From contig NZ_RIBP01000001.1 in assembly GCF_007273535.1 (NCBI RefSeq), positions 682,001 to 746,000 on the forward strand: DNA of 64,000 nucleotides, read 5' to 3'. The notes beneath the pieces are model-generated. The model was not told the DNA's origin. It did no database searches and was given only the letters and a program-made list of their open reading frames with translations. Shown here piece by piece: positions 43,273 through 52,359 of the stretch; within the stretch, counting starts at the first letter, position 1, and each line of letters starts with the position of its first letter. Position numbers and translations under genes: made by a program. Source of the DNA: Niallia circulans. GTDB taxonomy: Bacteria > Bacillota > Bacilli > Bacillales > Cytobacillaceae.

Positions 43273-44091
43273 TTAACTGACTAAAAACATTGTCGCTGCC
43301 AATAAATCAGCACTTCCTCCAGGGGAAAGCCGTTTGGATTTGCAGTAGGCAGATAAGCATTGAAAAATGTCTCTGCCCGGTTCTGTAGCAAATCCCCCAT
43401 TTTCTAAAAACTCGTGTGCCATGCTTTTTATTTCTACTAAATCCTCCCAATCTCCACGGTGCAAAATACATGTATCGTCAACCGTTGCCATTAAGGATAA
43501 GAGGGCATCAATTCGGGCAACATCCTCCGTCTTCCCTAGAGTACGGGCATTTATCAATGCAGGCAAAGCTGCATGACGAATATGGGGAAAGCCAAGCTGT
43601 GCTTCTTCCTCCGCACCCATAACACGATACTTCTTTTTTACGGCCTGTCCGTGGGTGTTGCTTATTGGTCTGTAGCGATCTTGATAGGATGCAATTCTTC
43701 CTGCCGTTTCTAATATCTTTATAGGGTTTTGCTCCTCTAGATTCGTTGCCTTTGCACTAACCAATAACCCTAATGCCCAAATCGCACCTTTATGCGTATT
43801 AACCCCATTTGTAGCGGAAAGCATCGTCTGCTCCCCTTGCCTTCCAATTGCAGCTATTTTCTCACGCAACTCTTGATTGACAGGATGGAGATAAGAAATA
43901 CTGGCTATCTCTCTGAAAGTCTCCTCTAATGCATATGCTGATGTCAGCATGTGTTCAAGAGACATATCAGCATGTGCGCCACTATTGTCTGCATCAACTA
44001 AACCTGGCTTAGGTGTCAGCATCGCTTCATCAATTAACGCTTTTACTGCTTTTGCAGCCAATGCCTCCTCAAGTGTTGCAGCTATCAGCAT
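43273..44091 (-). CDS. mdcB: Triphosphoribosyl-dephospho-CoA synthase MdcB
   Basis: A 272-residue CitG-family enzyme that makes the prosthetic group precursor from ATP and dephospho-CoA. Family marks are LTPKPGLVDADNSGAHADMS, GVNTHKGAIWALGLL and DDTCILHRGDWEDL with SPGGSADLLAATMFL at the end. The frame is open further upstream inside mdcA, but ATG 44091 overlaps the mdcA stop as TAATG and has GGAG upstream, so that is the start. Confidence 0.92.
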   Translation of the reverse strand: MLIAATLEEALAAKAVKALIDEAMLTPKPGLVDADNSGAHADMSLEHMLTSAYALEETFREIASISYLHPVNQELREKIAAIGRQGEQTMLSATNGVNTHKGAIWALGLLVSAKATNLEEQNPIKILETAGRIASYQDRYRPISNTHGQAVKKKYRVMGAEEEAQLGFPHIRHAALPALINARTLGKTEDVARIDALLSLMATVDDTCILHRGDWEDLVEIKSMAHEFLENGGFATEPGRDIFQCLSAYCKSKRLSPGGSADLLAATMFLVS

Positions 44092-45725
44092 TAAGACCAG
44101 CTCCGAAATTTCGCAGGTGGCTCGTAAAGGCCCTCTGACCATTCTACTAGGTCACTAACAGACTGTGCGGCAAGCAGGGAGCGTTTTGCTTGCTGTCTGG
44201 TAATGCCGAGATCCTCTGGATAGGCGACAATGCCTTGGTCTCTTAGAACTCTAACGTCCTTTTCTTTGCTTTCCATTCCTAAAGGCGTTACTCCGGCGAT
44301 TGCAGCAAGGGCTTTTTTCCGTTCTTCTAAGCTATCAGACTTATAAAGATAAGCGATGCCTTCTTCCGTAATTACATGTGTCACATCATCGCCGTAAATC
44401 ATCGTTGGTGTAACAGCAAGACCTGATTGTGTTTTTACTTGTATCGCATCTAAAGAATCAACAAACACAGGCTTTTTATTTGCACCAAATGTTTCGACCA
44501 TTTGCACAACAAGCTTTCGGCCCTTCGCAAGCTCATGCGGTTTTTCAATCATATCAAGCCATGCTGGTGTTGCATGACGGCGTCCGCGTGGATCATGCCC
44601 CATATTTGGTGCACCGCCAAAACCTGCTAACCGTCCTGCGGTTACAGTTGAAGAGTTAGCTTGAGCGTCCATTTGCAGTGTGGAACCGATAAACATATCA
44701 ACCGCAAATTGGCCCGCTACTTGGCATAATGCACGATTGGAGCGCATCGATCCGTCTTTACCGACAAAAAAGATATCAGGTCTTGCCGCAATATACTTCT
44801 CCATGCCGACTTCACTGCCGAAGCTGTGAATACTCTCGACCCAGCCGCTTTCAATTGCTGGTATTAATGTTGGATGAGGATTTAATGCCCAGTTTCTAGC
44901 AATCTTTCCTTTTAAGCCGAGCTGTTCCCCATAAGTCGGCAGCAATAGCTCGATAGCTGCTGTATTAAAGCCAATTCCATGATTTAAGGATTGCACCTGA
45001 TGCTTTCCATACACCCCTTTAATGGCCATCATCCCCATCAACACTTGTAATTCGGTGATGTTTTGCGGATCACGAGTAAACAGTGCTTCAATAACATATG
45101 GCTTATCAGCTTTCACCACTACATCGACCCATGAACCTGGTATATCAACACGAGGCAAATCATCGACAATATCATTGACCTGTACAATGACAATTCCGTC
45201 TTTAAAAGCAGCCGCTTCCACAATCGAAGGTGTCTCTTCGGTATTATTGCCTGTATACAAATTTCCGTCTTTATCCGCTTTATCTGCCGCAACTAACACG
45301 ACATCTGGGATTAAATCGATAAACAATCGTCCAAACAACTCTAAGTATGTATGTATATCGCCTAGCTTCAACGTGCCATCCTCAATCATTTGCGCAACAC
45401 GCAAGCTTTGCGAACCAGAATAGGAAAAATCAATTTTCGAGGCAATTCCGTAGTCAAAAATATCTAAATGTTCAGGCATTGAAATGCTCGACATAATCAT
45501 ATGCAGTTCATTTACCTTAGAAGGATTCACTTCTAATAGTTTTTTAGAAAGGAAGGATGCTTGCTTTTGATTATCCCCTTCTAACACTACCTTCGCACCT
45601 GGTTCAATAAGCAGCTCCATTAATTCCACAATCCGAGAAGTGTCTACAAATTTTCCGTTCAGCAAGCGGCTTGCTTTTTCTAATTTCGCTCGTTTTTTAT
45701 CACGCTTTTGCGTCCATTTATTCAC
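44091..45725 (-). CDS. mdcA: Malonate decarboxylase alpha subunit (acetyl-ACP:malonate ACP transferase) MdcA
   Basis: A 544-residue CoA-transferase-like subunit that exchanges acetyl for malonyl on the acyl carrier protein. Visible family stretches are GIGFNTAAIELLLPTYGE, SFGSEVGMEKYIAARPD, GGAPNMGHDPRGRRHATPAW and TPTMIYGDDVTHVITEEGIAY. GTG 45725 overlaps the mdcH stop as GTGA with AAGGAG 8 bases upstream; an ATG at 45743 lies further inside mdcH. Identification is very secure. Confidence 0.94.
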   Translation of the reverse strand: MNKWTQKRDKKRAKLEKASRLLNGKFVDTSRIVELMELLIEPGAKVVLEGDNQKQASFLSKKLLEVNPSKVNELHMIMSSISMPEHLDIFDYGIASKIDFSYSGSQSLRVAQMIEDGTLKLGDIHTYLELFGRLFIDLIPDVVLVAADKADKDGNLYTGNNTEETPSIVEAAAFKDGIVIVQVNDIVDDLPRVDIPGSWVDVVVKADKPYVIEALFTRDPQNITELQVLMGMMAIKGVYGKHQVQSLNHGIGFNTAAIELLLPTYGEQLGLKGKIARNWALNPHPTLIPAIESGWVESIHSFGSEVGMEKYIAARPDIFFVGKDGSMRSNRALCQVAGQFAVDMFIGSTLQMDAQANSSTVTAGRLAGFGGAPNMGHDPRGRRHATPAWLDMIEKPHELAKGRKLVVQMVETFGANKKPVFVDSLDAIQVKTQSGLAVTPTMIYGDDVTHVITEEGIAYLYKSDSLEERKKALAAIAGVTPLGMESKEKDVRVLRDQGIVAYPEDLGITRQQAKRSLLAAQSVSDLVEWSEGLYEPPAKFRSWS

Positions 45726-46633
45726 TCTGCTTGCTCCTTCCATTTATTAATTAAGTATCGTATTGCTTCAAGACCGACCTCACCGACAGCGATTTGCTTT
45801 GTTGTTTCATGTGCTTGCTTAACAAGATTTGTTAAAACATTACCAGGCGGCATTTCTACAAAAGTATCCGCGCCCGACTCTACACAAATCTCAGCCATAT
45901 CATGCCAGCGCACAGGATAGGCAACATTCAAAGCTAAGTCTTCAGCAATTTTGTCTTTTTGTCTTAAAATCCTTCCAGTGTGATTTGCTAAATAAGGAAT
46001 TTTCGGATTATTTAAGGTAAACGTTCCTACTAAATTCAGCAGCTCTTGTGAAACATCAGCCATTAATGGGCAGTGTGATGGGATTGCTACTTTAAGCATT
46101 GTTGTTTTTCTGGCGCCGAGCTTTTGGGCATGTTGGAAAGCTGTATGAATACCTTCAACTGATCCAGACACAGCAATTTGCTGTTCGGCATTAATATTGG
46201 ACAGATACACCGGCGATGCTTCTGTATGAGAAAGCTCAACAGCCTTTTTCACCTCACGCTCAGTAAGACCGCTAATTACTCCCATTCCATAACCGTCTGG
46301 ATATGCTTCCTCAGTAAGCTTCGCCCGCTGATACACTAGTTTAATAGCATCGTCAAAAGTCAATACACCGGCAATAACAGCCGCCGCAAATGCACCAATC
46401 GAATGCCCTGCCACAAACTGGGGCTGAATTCCCTGCTTCATTATCTCTGTTGCTGCCGCTACTCCTTTCACAAACAAAGCCAACTGCACCCAGAAAGTCG
46501 ATTGAAAAGCGTCCTCATCATCTCTTAAAGTAATCCCAATATTCTCTTTTACCTGATTAACATAGTCTGGCACATCACTCAGCATTCCAGGAATTTGTGC
46601 ACCTTGCCCTGGAAAGGTAAAGACAATTTTCAT
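45722..46633 (-). CDS. mdcH: Malonyl-CoA:ACP transacylase of malonate decarboxylase (epsilon, MdcH)
   Basis: A 303-residue FabD-like acyltransferase that loads malonyl onto the carrier protein to prime the decarboxylase. It has FPGQGAQIPGM at the N-terminus, the active-site GHSIGAFAAAV (nucleophile Ser) and the His-containing KVAIPSHCPLM. TAGGAG 8 bases before ATG 46633 fixes the start. First gene of the operon, unlike Klebsiella where mdcH is last; divergent from a LysR regulator. Confidence 0.92.
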   Translation of the reverse strand: MKIVFTFPGQGAQIPGMLSDVPDYVNQVKENIGITLRDDEDAFQSTFWVQLALFVKGVAAATEIMKQGIQPQFVAGHSIGAFAAAVIAGVLTFDDAIKLVYQRAKLTEEAYPDGYGMGVISGLTEREVKKAVELSHTEASPVYLSNINAEQQIAVSGSVEGIHTAFQHAQKLGARKTTMLKVAIPSHCPLMADVSQELLNLVGTFTLNNPKIPYLANHTGRILRQKDKIAEDLALNVAYPVRWHDMAEICVESGADTFVEMPPGNVLTNLVKQAHETTKQIAVGEVGLEAIRYLINKWKEQAE

Positions 46634-46725
46634 GCTTTTCGCTCCTAAAGGTTTATACAATTCTTTACAATCTTTATTTTAATGTGTTTCAATAAAAAAT
46701 AAAAATATATTTTCAGCACCGATTA

Positions 46726-46741
46726 ATAACCAAATGGTTAT
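46726..46741. promoter_or_regulatory. Probable LysR operator
   Basis: ATAACCA and TGGTTAT are perfect 7-base arms around AA, in the region between mdcH and the divergent LysR gene, 15 bases before the LysR start. LysR proteins usually bind such dyads to control themselves and the divergent operon. Confidence 0.5.
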
Positions 46742-46756
46742 AAGGAGATTTTCGAT

Positions 46757-47632
46757 ATGGATTTACTGCAGTTAAGATACTTCCAAGTAACAGCAAAGCA
46801 TGAAAATATCACACATGCTGCCAACGAATTATTAATATCACAGCCTGCCCTCAGTAAAATGATTCGCAAGCTTGAAACAGAATTGGATATAAAGCTGTTT
46901 GATCGGAAAGGAAAAAACATTTTTCTCAATACAGCTGGCGAAAAGTTTTTAAAGTGGGTAAATCTATCACTCTACGCCCTTGAACAAGGCGTGTCAGAAA
47001 TGAAAGACATTAAAAACGGGCAAATGGATACGATTACCCTTTATGTAACAGTCGGTTCGATGCTGCTGCCAAAGCTTCTCCAGCAGTTTCGAACTAAGTT
47101 CCCAAAAACACGCTTTAATTTAACACAGCACACGAATAAAAGTATTAGCTACAATTTTGCGATTACCTCCGAACCATTAGAGGGTAATGAGCATATCGTC
47201 TTACTGGAGGAAGAAATATTACTTGGTGTTCCTATCTCTCATCCGTTAAGCCATTTAGACTCCGTATCTCTCAGGGACTTGGAGAAAGAGAAATTCATCA
47301 GCTTAACGAGTGGCAAACCATTGCGGCACACAACTAATAAACTATTCGAACAAGTACATTATGAGCCAGATATTATTTTCGAAAGTGATGATCCAGCTAC
47401 AGTACGAGGACTGATTCAAGAAGGACTTGGAATATCCTTCATCCCATCTATTCTTTGGAAAAATGTCAGGCAGGATCCCCTTAAGCTGCTGCATATTAGC
47501 GAACCAGAATGCAAACGGACGATTTATTTATGCTATCCAAGCGGGCATTCGTTTACAAATGTAGAGAAATCATTGTTCGATTTTCTCGTTGGTTTTTTTG
47601 AAGAACAGATTAGTGAATCACAAGGTCATTGA
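46757..47632 (+). CDS. LysR family regulator of the malonate operon (MdcR-like)
   Basis: A 291-residue LysR regulator with the N-terminal helix-turn-helix (DLLQLRYFQVTAKHENITHA, LISQPALSKMIRKLETEL) and a C-terminal substrate domain (TLYVTVGSMLLPKLLQQFRT, then LIQEGLGISFIPSIL). Divergent orientation from mdcH-G points to a malonate-responsive activator, by analogy with MdcR. TAAGGAG precedes ATG 46757. The ligand is inferred from position only. Confidence 0.88.
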   Translation: MDLLQLRYFQVTAKHENITHAANELLISQPALSKMIRKLETELDIKLFDRKGKNIFLNTAGEKFLKWVNLSLYALEQGVSEMKDIKNGQMDTITLYVTVGSMLLPKLLQQFRTKFPKTRFNLTQHTNKSISYNFAITSEPLEGNEHIVLLEEEILLGVPISHPLSHLDSVSLRDLEKEKFISLTSGKPLRHTTNKLFEQVHYEPDIIFESDDPATVRGLIQEGLGISFIPSILWKNVRQDPLKLLHISEPECKRTIYLCYPSGHSFTNVEKSLFDFLVGFFEEQISESQGH

Positions 47633-47658
47633 AGCTTTTAATCTTCAATGGCTTTTAT
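47627..47658 (+). terminator. Terminator of the LysR gene
   Basis: CATTGAAG (47627-47634) pairs with CTTCAATG (47643-47650) followed by a T-rich stretch; it overlaps the stop codon. Confidence 0.7.
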
Positions 47659-47783
47659 TATGTTGAAATATGTTGATATTTATCTGTTAACTTACAAGGA
47701 AATGCTTAATCTTGTCAAATATTATCAGAATTTTTATATAAGTAATTGTTGTTTCCTTATTTTCACAGTGTTAACATTATTTT

Positions 47784-47797
47784 TGTAAGCGATTACA
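47784..47797 (+). promoter_or_regulatory. cre site upstream of the aldehyde dehydrogenase
   Basis: TGTAAGCGATTACA matches the cre consensus at 13 of 14 positions and is a near palindrome. It lies only about 7 bases before the AAGGAGG, so CcpA would act by blocking elongation or initiation. Confidence 0.7.
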
Positions 47798-47816
47798 AAC
47801 AATAAGGAGGAGTTAC

Positions 47817-49301
47817 ATGACTCAATTATCTGGATTGCTAAAAGAAAAGGTAGAAAAATTCCTTAACGGCCAGAAAAAACTATTTATTAACGGTGAATTT
47901 ATTGAAAGCACCTCACAAAAAACCTTCGATACATACAACCCGGCAACAGGAGAGGTGTTAGCAACTGTTTTCGAAGCAGGCCCAGCAGACATCGACCGTG
48001 CCGTTAAAGCAGCCCGCAAAGCATTCGATGATGGCCCATGGTCGAAAATGAGTGCAGCAGAGAGAAGCCGCCTCATGTATAAACTCGCAGATTTAATGGA
48101 AGAAAACAGCGCCGAGCTGGCTCAGCTCGAAACATTAGATAACGGCAAACCAATCCGCGAAACTACAAATGCCGATATCCCACTTGCTGTCGAGCATATG
48201 CGCTATTACGCAGGCTGGTCCACAAAAATTGTCGGCCAGACAATTCCAGTGAGCGGACCATTCCTAAACTACACACGCCATGAAGCAGTCGGTGTCGTCG
48301 GCCAAATCATTCCATGGAACTTCCCGCTCCTAATGGCAATGTGGAAGCTAGGCGCAGCACTCGCAACAGGCTGTACCATCGTCCTAAAGCCAGCCGAACA
48401 AACACCACTGTCAGCCCTTTACCTCGCAGAATTAATCCAACAAGCCGGCTTCCCAGAAGGCGTCGTCAACATCGTTCCAGGCTTCGGCGAAACAGCAGGC
48501 CAGCCGCTAGTAGATCACCCATTAGTAGATAAAATCGCCTTCACCGGATCGACTGAAGTCGGTAAATTAATTATGGCAAATGCCTCAAAAACATTGAAAC
48601 GAGTTACATTGGAGCTTGGTGGAAAATCACCGAACATCATCCTGCCAGATGCAGATTTATCGAAGGCAATTCCAGGTGCACTTAACGGGGTTATGTTTAA
48701 CCAAGGACAGGTTTGCTGTGCCGGTTCCCGTGTGTTTATTCAGAAAAAGCATTTTGATAATGTCGTTGCTGATATGGCATCACATGCAAAGAATATTCAA
48801 CAAGGAGCAGGTATTCATGCAGATACAGAAATTGGCCCATTAGTTTCTGTTGAACAGCAAAATCGAGTACTTGGCTATATTGAAAAAGGCCTAAACGAAG
48901 GTGCACAGCTTGTAGTCGGCGGTACTAAGCCACAAGAGCAAGGCTACTTCGTTTCCCCTACGATATTCGCTGATGTGCGCGATGAAATGACAATTGCGAA
49001 GGAAGAAATCTTCGGCCCGGTTATTTCAGCAATGCCGTATGACGATTTGGATGAATTGATTAGCCGTGCTAACAGCAGTGAGTATGGCTTAGCAGCAGGA
49101 GTATGGACGCAGAATGTTGGCAAAGCCCATTATATTGCGAGTAAGCTCCGTGCCGGCACTGTTTGGGTGAATTGTTATAATACGTTTGATGCTGCTTCTC
49201 CGTTTGGAGGATATAAGCAATCTGGTATTGGGCGTGAGATGGGGTCTTACGCTTTGGAGAATTATACGGAGGTTAAGAGTGTTTGGGTTGGGTTAGAGTA
49301 G
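47817..49301 (+). CDS. NAD(P)-dependent aldehyde dehydrogenase
   Basis: A 494-residue cytoplasmic aldehyde dehydrogenase, closest in style to the DhaS/AldA group: WNFPLLMAMWKLGAALATGC (cofactor site), general base Glu in VTLELGGKSPN, nucleophile Cys in FNQGQVCCAGSRVF, and EEIFGPVISAMPY. AAGGAGG precedes ATG 47817. Base use is odd: codons from about 47,950 to 48,550 mostly end in C or A, while the last 150 bases are rich in G and T, so the gene may be a mosaic. A single-gene unit with its own cre site and terminator. Substrate unknown. Confidence 0.92.
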   Translation: MTQLSGLLKEKVEKFLNGQKKLFINGEFIESTSQKTFDTYNPATGEVLATVFEAGPADIDRAVKAARKAFDDGPWSKMSAAERSRLMYKLADLMEENSAELAQLETLDNGKPIRETTNADIPLAVEHMRYYAGWSTKIVGQTIPVSGPFLNYTRHEAVGVVGQIIPWNFPLLMAMWKLGAALATGCTIVLKPAEQTPLSALYLAELIQQAGFPEGVVNIVPGFGETAGQPLVDHPLVDKIAFTGSTEVGKLIMANASKTLKRVTLELGGKSPNIILPDADLSKAIPGALNGVMFNQGQVCCAGSRVFIQKKHFDNVVADMASHAKNIQQGAGIHADTEIGPLVSVEQQNRVLGYIEKGLNEGAQLVVGGTKPQEQGYFVSPTIFADVRDEMTIAKEEIFGPVISAMPYDDLDELISRANSSEYGLAAGVWTQNVGKAHYIASKLRAGTVWVNCYNTFDAASPFGGYKQSGIGREMGSYALENYTEVKSVWVGLE

Positions 49302-49321
49302 GGTGTATTAATTAAATGTTT

Positions 49322-49353
49322 AGAAGGTGCTGGGTTCCAGTACCTTCTTTTTG
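49322..49353 (+). terminator. Terminator of the aldehyde dehydrogenase
   Basis: AGAAGGT (49322-49328) pairs with ACCTTCT (49342-49348), with inner CTGG/CCAG pairing, followed by TTTT. Confidence 0.85.
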
Positions 49354-49471
49354 TATTCTCAAATAATAATGAAAGTGAGATGGACATTTCTAACAGTATT
49401 AAGAAAAAGAAGTAGCTTTTGAATAGGAACTCTCCCTTTAATTATGACAATTCTAGAAATCTAAATACTAT

Positions 49472-49675
49472 CTATTTTTCTTTAGATTCTTCTTCCTCTT
49501 TGTTAATTTTATTCAACATGATACATGCTGATGCTGTAATGGCAAGAGGAATGATGGCTTGATAAACATTTGATAAATCATCTTTAATAGCGTAAATTAC
49601 TAATGCTAGGATGGAGACAATGATATATAGAACTATTATAATTGTATTCATTACAAACTTATGCTTATTTTTCAT
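49472..49675 (-). CDS. Small membrane protein, unknown function
   Basis: A 67-residue protein with a basic start (MKNKHKF), two hydrophobic helices (TIIIVLYIIVSILALVIYA and AIIPLAITASACIML) and a charged C-terminal tail (NKINKEEEESKEK). AAAGGA precedes ATG 49675. I do not recognise the family. It lies downstream of the toxin-immunity pair on the same strand but beyond a terminator, so it may be independent; small two-helix proteins are common in such loci, sometimes as extra immunity or hypothetical cargo. Confidence 0.6.
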   Translation of the reverse strand: MKNKHKFVMNTIIIVLYIIVSILALVIYAIKDDLSNVYQAIIPLAITASACIMLNKINKEEEESKEK

Positions 49676-49826
49676 AATTTGTCCTTTTCTAATAATATCT
49701 CCAACGCCAATTTATTTCTCCCTCTAGATAAACAGCAGGAATCTCAATTCCGTCATTATTCCTTGGTTATCTGCAATAAACCTTCTCCTTTTTATAAGAT
49801 AGCCAAGCTATCTCTTCCAATAAAAA

Positions 49827-49853
49827 TCCACCCTAACACATGGTTAGAGTGAT
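49827..49853 (-). terminator. Terminator after the toxin-immunity operon
   Basis: On the minus strand CACTCTAAC pairs with GTTAGGGTG around a short loop, followed by a T-rich tail. A second short hairpin (AGATAGC/GCTATCT, about 49797-49814) follows it. Confidence 0.65.
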
Positions 49854-49906
49854 TTCCTTTAATAATGCTTAAACATATTTTCTAAATATACATAGACAAG
49901 AACCCC

Positions 49907-50125
49907 TTACTTGTCTTCTTGTTCTTTGTAAGCTAGGGCAATATCTACAATTTCTTCTGGTGTTAATTCTTTATCATTCCAGAAAATTAAATCACTTGGT
50001 GCTGGGTATGGTACATTCTTTTCAAGAATATCAAGATACTCACTTACCTCTTCGTCAGAAAGCAGGGGGTTTATTATCTTATTTACTAATTGAACTAATT
50101 CTTCTTTTGACATTTTATTTTTCAT
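49907..50125 (-). CDS. Colicin/pyocin-type DNase immunity protein
   Basis: A 72-residue acidic protein of the Colicin_Pyocin immunity family. The family signature is clear: LVQLVNKIINPLLSDEEVSE, then NVPYPAPSDLIFW and LTPEEIVDIALAYKEQ; the acidic helix and the YPxPSDLIFW loop bind the nuclease directly in colicin E9-Im9. It lies 18 bases after the nuclease stop, so it protects the producer from the HNH toxin encoded upstream. GGTGG is 5 bases before ATG 50125; an ATG at 50137 is also in frame. Confidence 0.88.
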   Translation of the reverse strand: MKNKMSKEELVQLVNKIINPLLSDEEVSEYLDILEKNVPYPAPSDLIFWNDKELTPEEIVDIALAYKEQEDK

Positions 50126-50143
50126 GTTATCCACCATCCTTAA

Positions 50144-52010
50144 TTAATTCCCTTTCTTCCCAAAGTGATATGCAGGATCCAGAATAATTTGATGCATTCT
50201 AGGAGAAGTAATCATTAAATTATCTAAATTATACACTTCTCCACCTTTATCAATTGGTTGTTTATGGTGCAGGATATATGATTTATGCTTAACGTAATGT
50301 TCAGCTTTTGGAGCAATAGGAGCATTTCCTACGGCCATTCTTGCAACGTTTCTTGGATTGAATTCACTTGCAAAACTGGAATTAGCAACAGATATCCAAA
50401 ATTCTTTTCGAAAATCATCAAATGTATTAAATTCTTTCCCAATTAATAGATTTCTAACTTCTTTCGGTATAACTCCAATAGAAGCTTGATTATACATTAA
50501 TTTAGTTTGATCTTCTAAAGCTTTGTCAAAATTAAAACTCTCGTTTACAACTCCTGGTCTATATCTGGCATTTCCTCCATTACCACCAGATAACATACTA
50601 AATAGCTCTTCTTTGTCTCTGCTTTCAGGTTTTGTCATACTATTTATCATTCCTGAATCAGCATTAACACGTACTACACCACTATCTGCGACTAGTCGAT
50701 TATATGGATTGATATTGTTTGTAACATCATCAGCCCATGCCCAAGTAATATCCAACCCTTGCTTGCCGAGTTGTACCGTTTTATTAACAGCCTCTTGGCT
50801 TAGTCTATCTGCTTCCTTCATCATTCCTGGCAGATTCGGTACGAAAGGTAAACCTGCAAATATTCCTTGAGATAAACTAGCATGGCGTTGCTCATCTGTT
50901 AATTCGTTGCCTAGCATATCTTTTCCTGTTAGATATTCAGATAATCCATTTGCAGCTATCAGTCCATAGATACCCATTTCTGTTTTTTTCCCAAAGTAGA
51001 AAAGGAGCGAACATTCTTATAAGCACTCATTGCATGTTCAGCTGCATTAATACCTTTTGTAGCGGAGTAAATACCTTTACCACCTTTAACAGCTCTTCCA
51101 GCCCAACCTACAATAGGAATAAATCCGGCTAATGCCATGGCTCCTGCAGTCACTCTTTGAGTATTAGAAGCTTTTTCCCAGTTACAGGATCTATTCCTTC
51201 CGTTGCCCTCTTATAATCATAATAGCCACTGAATTCTCCTGCAAATGTTTTTGTGCCTTCCCAAAAATTTTTATACCATGGGCGATTCTCTATTTCTCTT
51301 GCTTCTTTTTCATCTTGTTTAAATGTCAAATAACTTAAAGTAACTTCTTCCGCTTCTGATTTCACTTGGTATGCCTCACTAGTATGAAAAGCCTCAGTGT
51401 TAAAATTAATAGGAGTAATGCTGTTTCCTTGCTTAGTCGCTTCTAACAAAGCACTAAACAACTGAATAACATAACTTTCTTCACCTTCAGAAGAAATATA
51501 TTCCTCCTTTAGCTCTTTATCTAGTTCATCTATAGCATCGAGTGTTTTTATTTTTTTTTTATGTATATCTGCCATTTGATCATCGAACTTGGAGCGGGAG
51601 AATGAGTCTAGTGATATTAAATCATCTATTTCTCGAAAGATATTGTCTAAAGACTTCTTTTGCTCTGTAATCATCTCATCCGCTATTCTTTCCTTCTGGG
51701 AAAGATCATTTTCTAAGAAGTCTGTTTCAACCCTTGTATTGTCTCCTAAATCCTTATCTTGGAGCTTACCTGCAACTCCTTCAAAAAATGCAATTTGCCT
51801 GTCTGTGAGTCGCTGCCATGCTTCTACCACCTCAATCTGCCCTTGGTAAAAGCCTTTAATGGCTTCAGCACCTTTACCTTCAAAGTTGTCTAAATCAACT
51901 ATTTCATTGAATGCTTTTCTTAGTTGATTAAATTGTTCTTGTAGATTTTTATAATGTTTTGCTCTGGTTTCCATGGAATCTTGTAAACTAGAAGAATCTA
52001 AAATTTTCAT
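50144..52010 (-). pseudogene. LXG polymorphic toxin with colicin-type HNH nuclease tip, split by two -1 frameshifts
   Basis: Three frames read as one toxin of about 620 residues. Segment 1 (52010-51150) is the N-terminal LXG domain for type VII secretion (MKILDSSSLQDSMETRAKHY, helical). Segment 2 (51153-50959) is the pre-toxin link (VTAGAMALAGFIPIVGWAGR). Segment 3 (50977-50144) ends in an HNH DNase (ILHHKQPIDKGGEVYNLDN, ITSPRMHQIILDPAYHFG). Each junction needs one extra A: in the A5 run at 51172-51176 and the A7 run at 50983-50989. It could be a pseudogene, a sequencing error in homopolymers, or programmed slippage. AGAGGAG precedes ATG 52010. Downstream lies a matching immunity gene. Confidence 0.85.
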
Positions 52011-52215
52011 ACTATCTCCTCTCCCTTTAAGGATTAGAAAATTCTCACATCTAATTTTACCACTTATTTGGAAATGACCCATCGAACTAATTACTTAAAA
52101 TAAAAAGACACCTCACCCTAAGTTCAAATGTCTTTTGTGATATATGAAGTTAAATTCTTAGTACCACTCTCAATACCTTTCTCACTTTCAAAACCAGAAG
52201 CTATAACAGTTATTA

Positions 52216-52359
52216 TTAAAAGTTCTCTCTATATCTACCTTCATCATCTAAATTCTCATCAATACCTAATTCTTCAAAATTAAATGTTTCTGTCTCCTCT
52301 GTACCTTCAAATTTTGTACTACTGAATGAAAAAGTGATTATCTTTTCCAATTTTTTCAT
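52216..52359 (-). CDS. Short acidic frame, possible gene remnant
   Basis: A 47-residue frame starting MKKLEKIITFSFSSTKFEG and continuing with an acidic stretch (ETFNFEELGIDENLDDEG). The ribosome binding site is poor. The same frame continues upstream across a TAG to about 52518, which suggests the C-terminal part of a decayed gene rather than a true small protein. I do not recognise a family. It lies 5' of the toxin on the same strand. Confidence 0.3.
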   Translation of the reverse strand: MKKLEKIITFSFSSTKFEGTEETETFNFEELGIDENLDDEGRYRENF

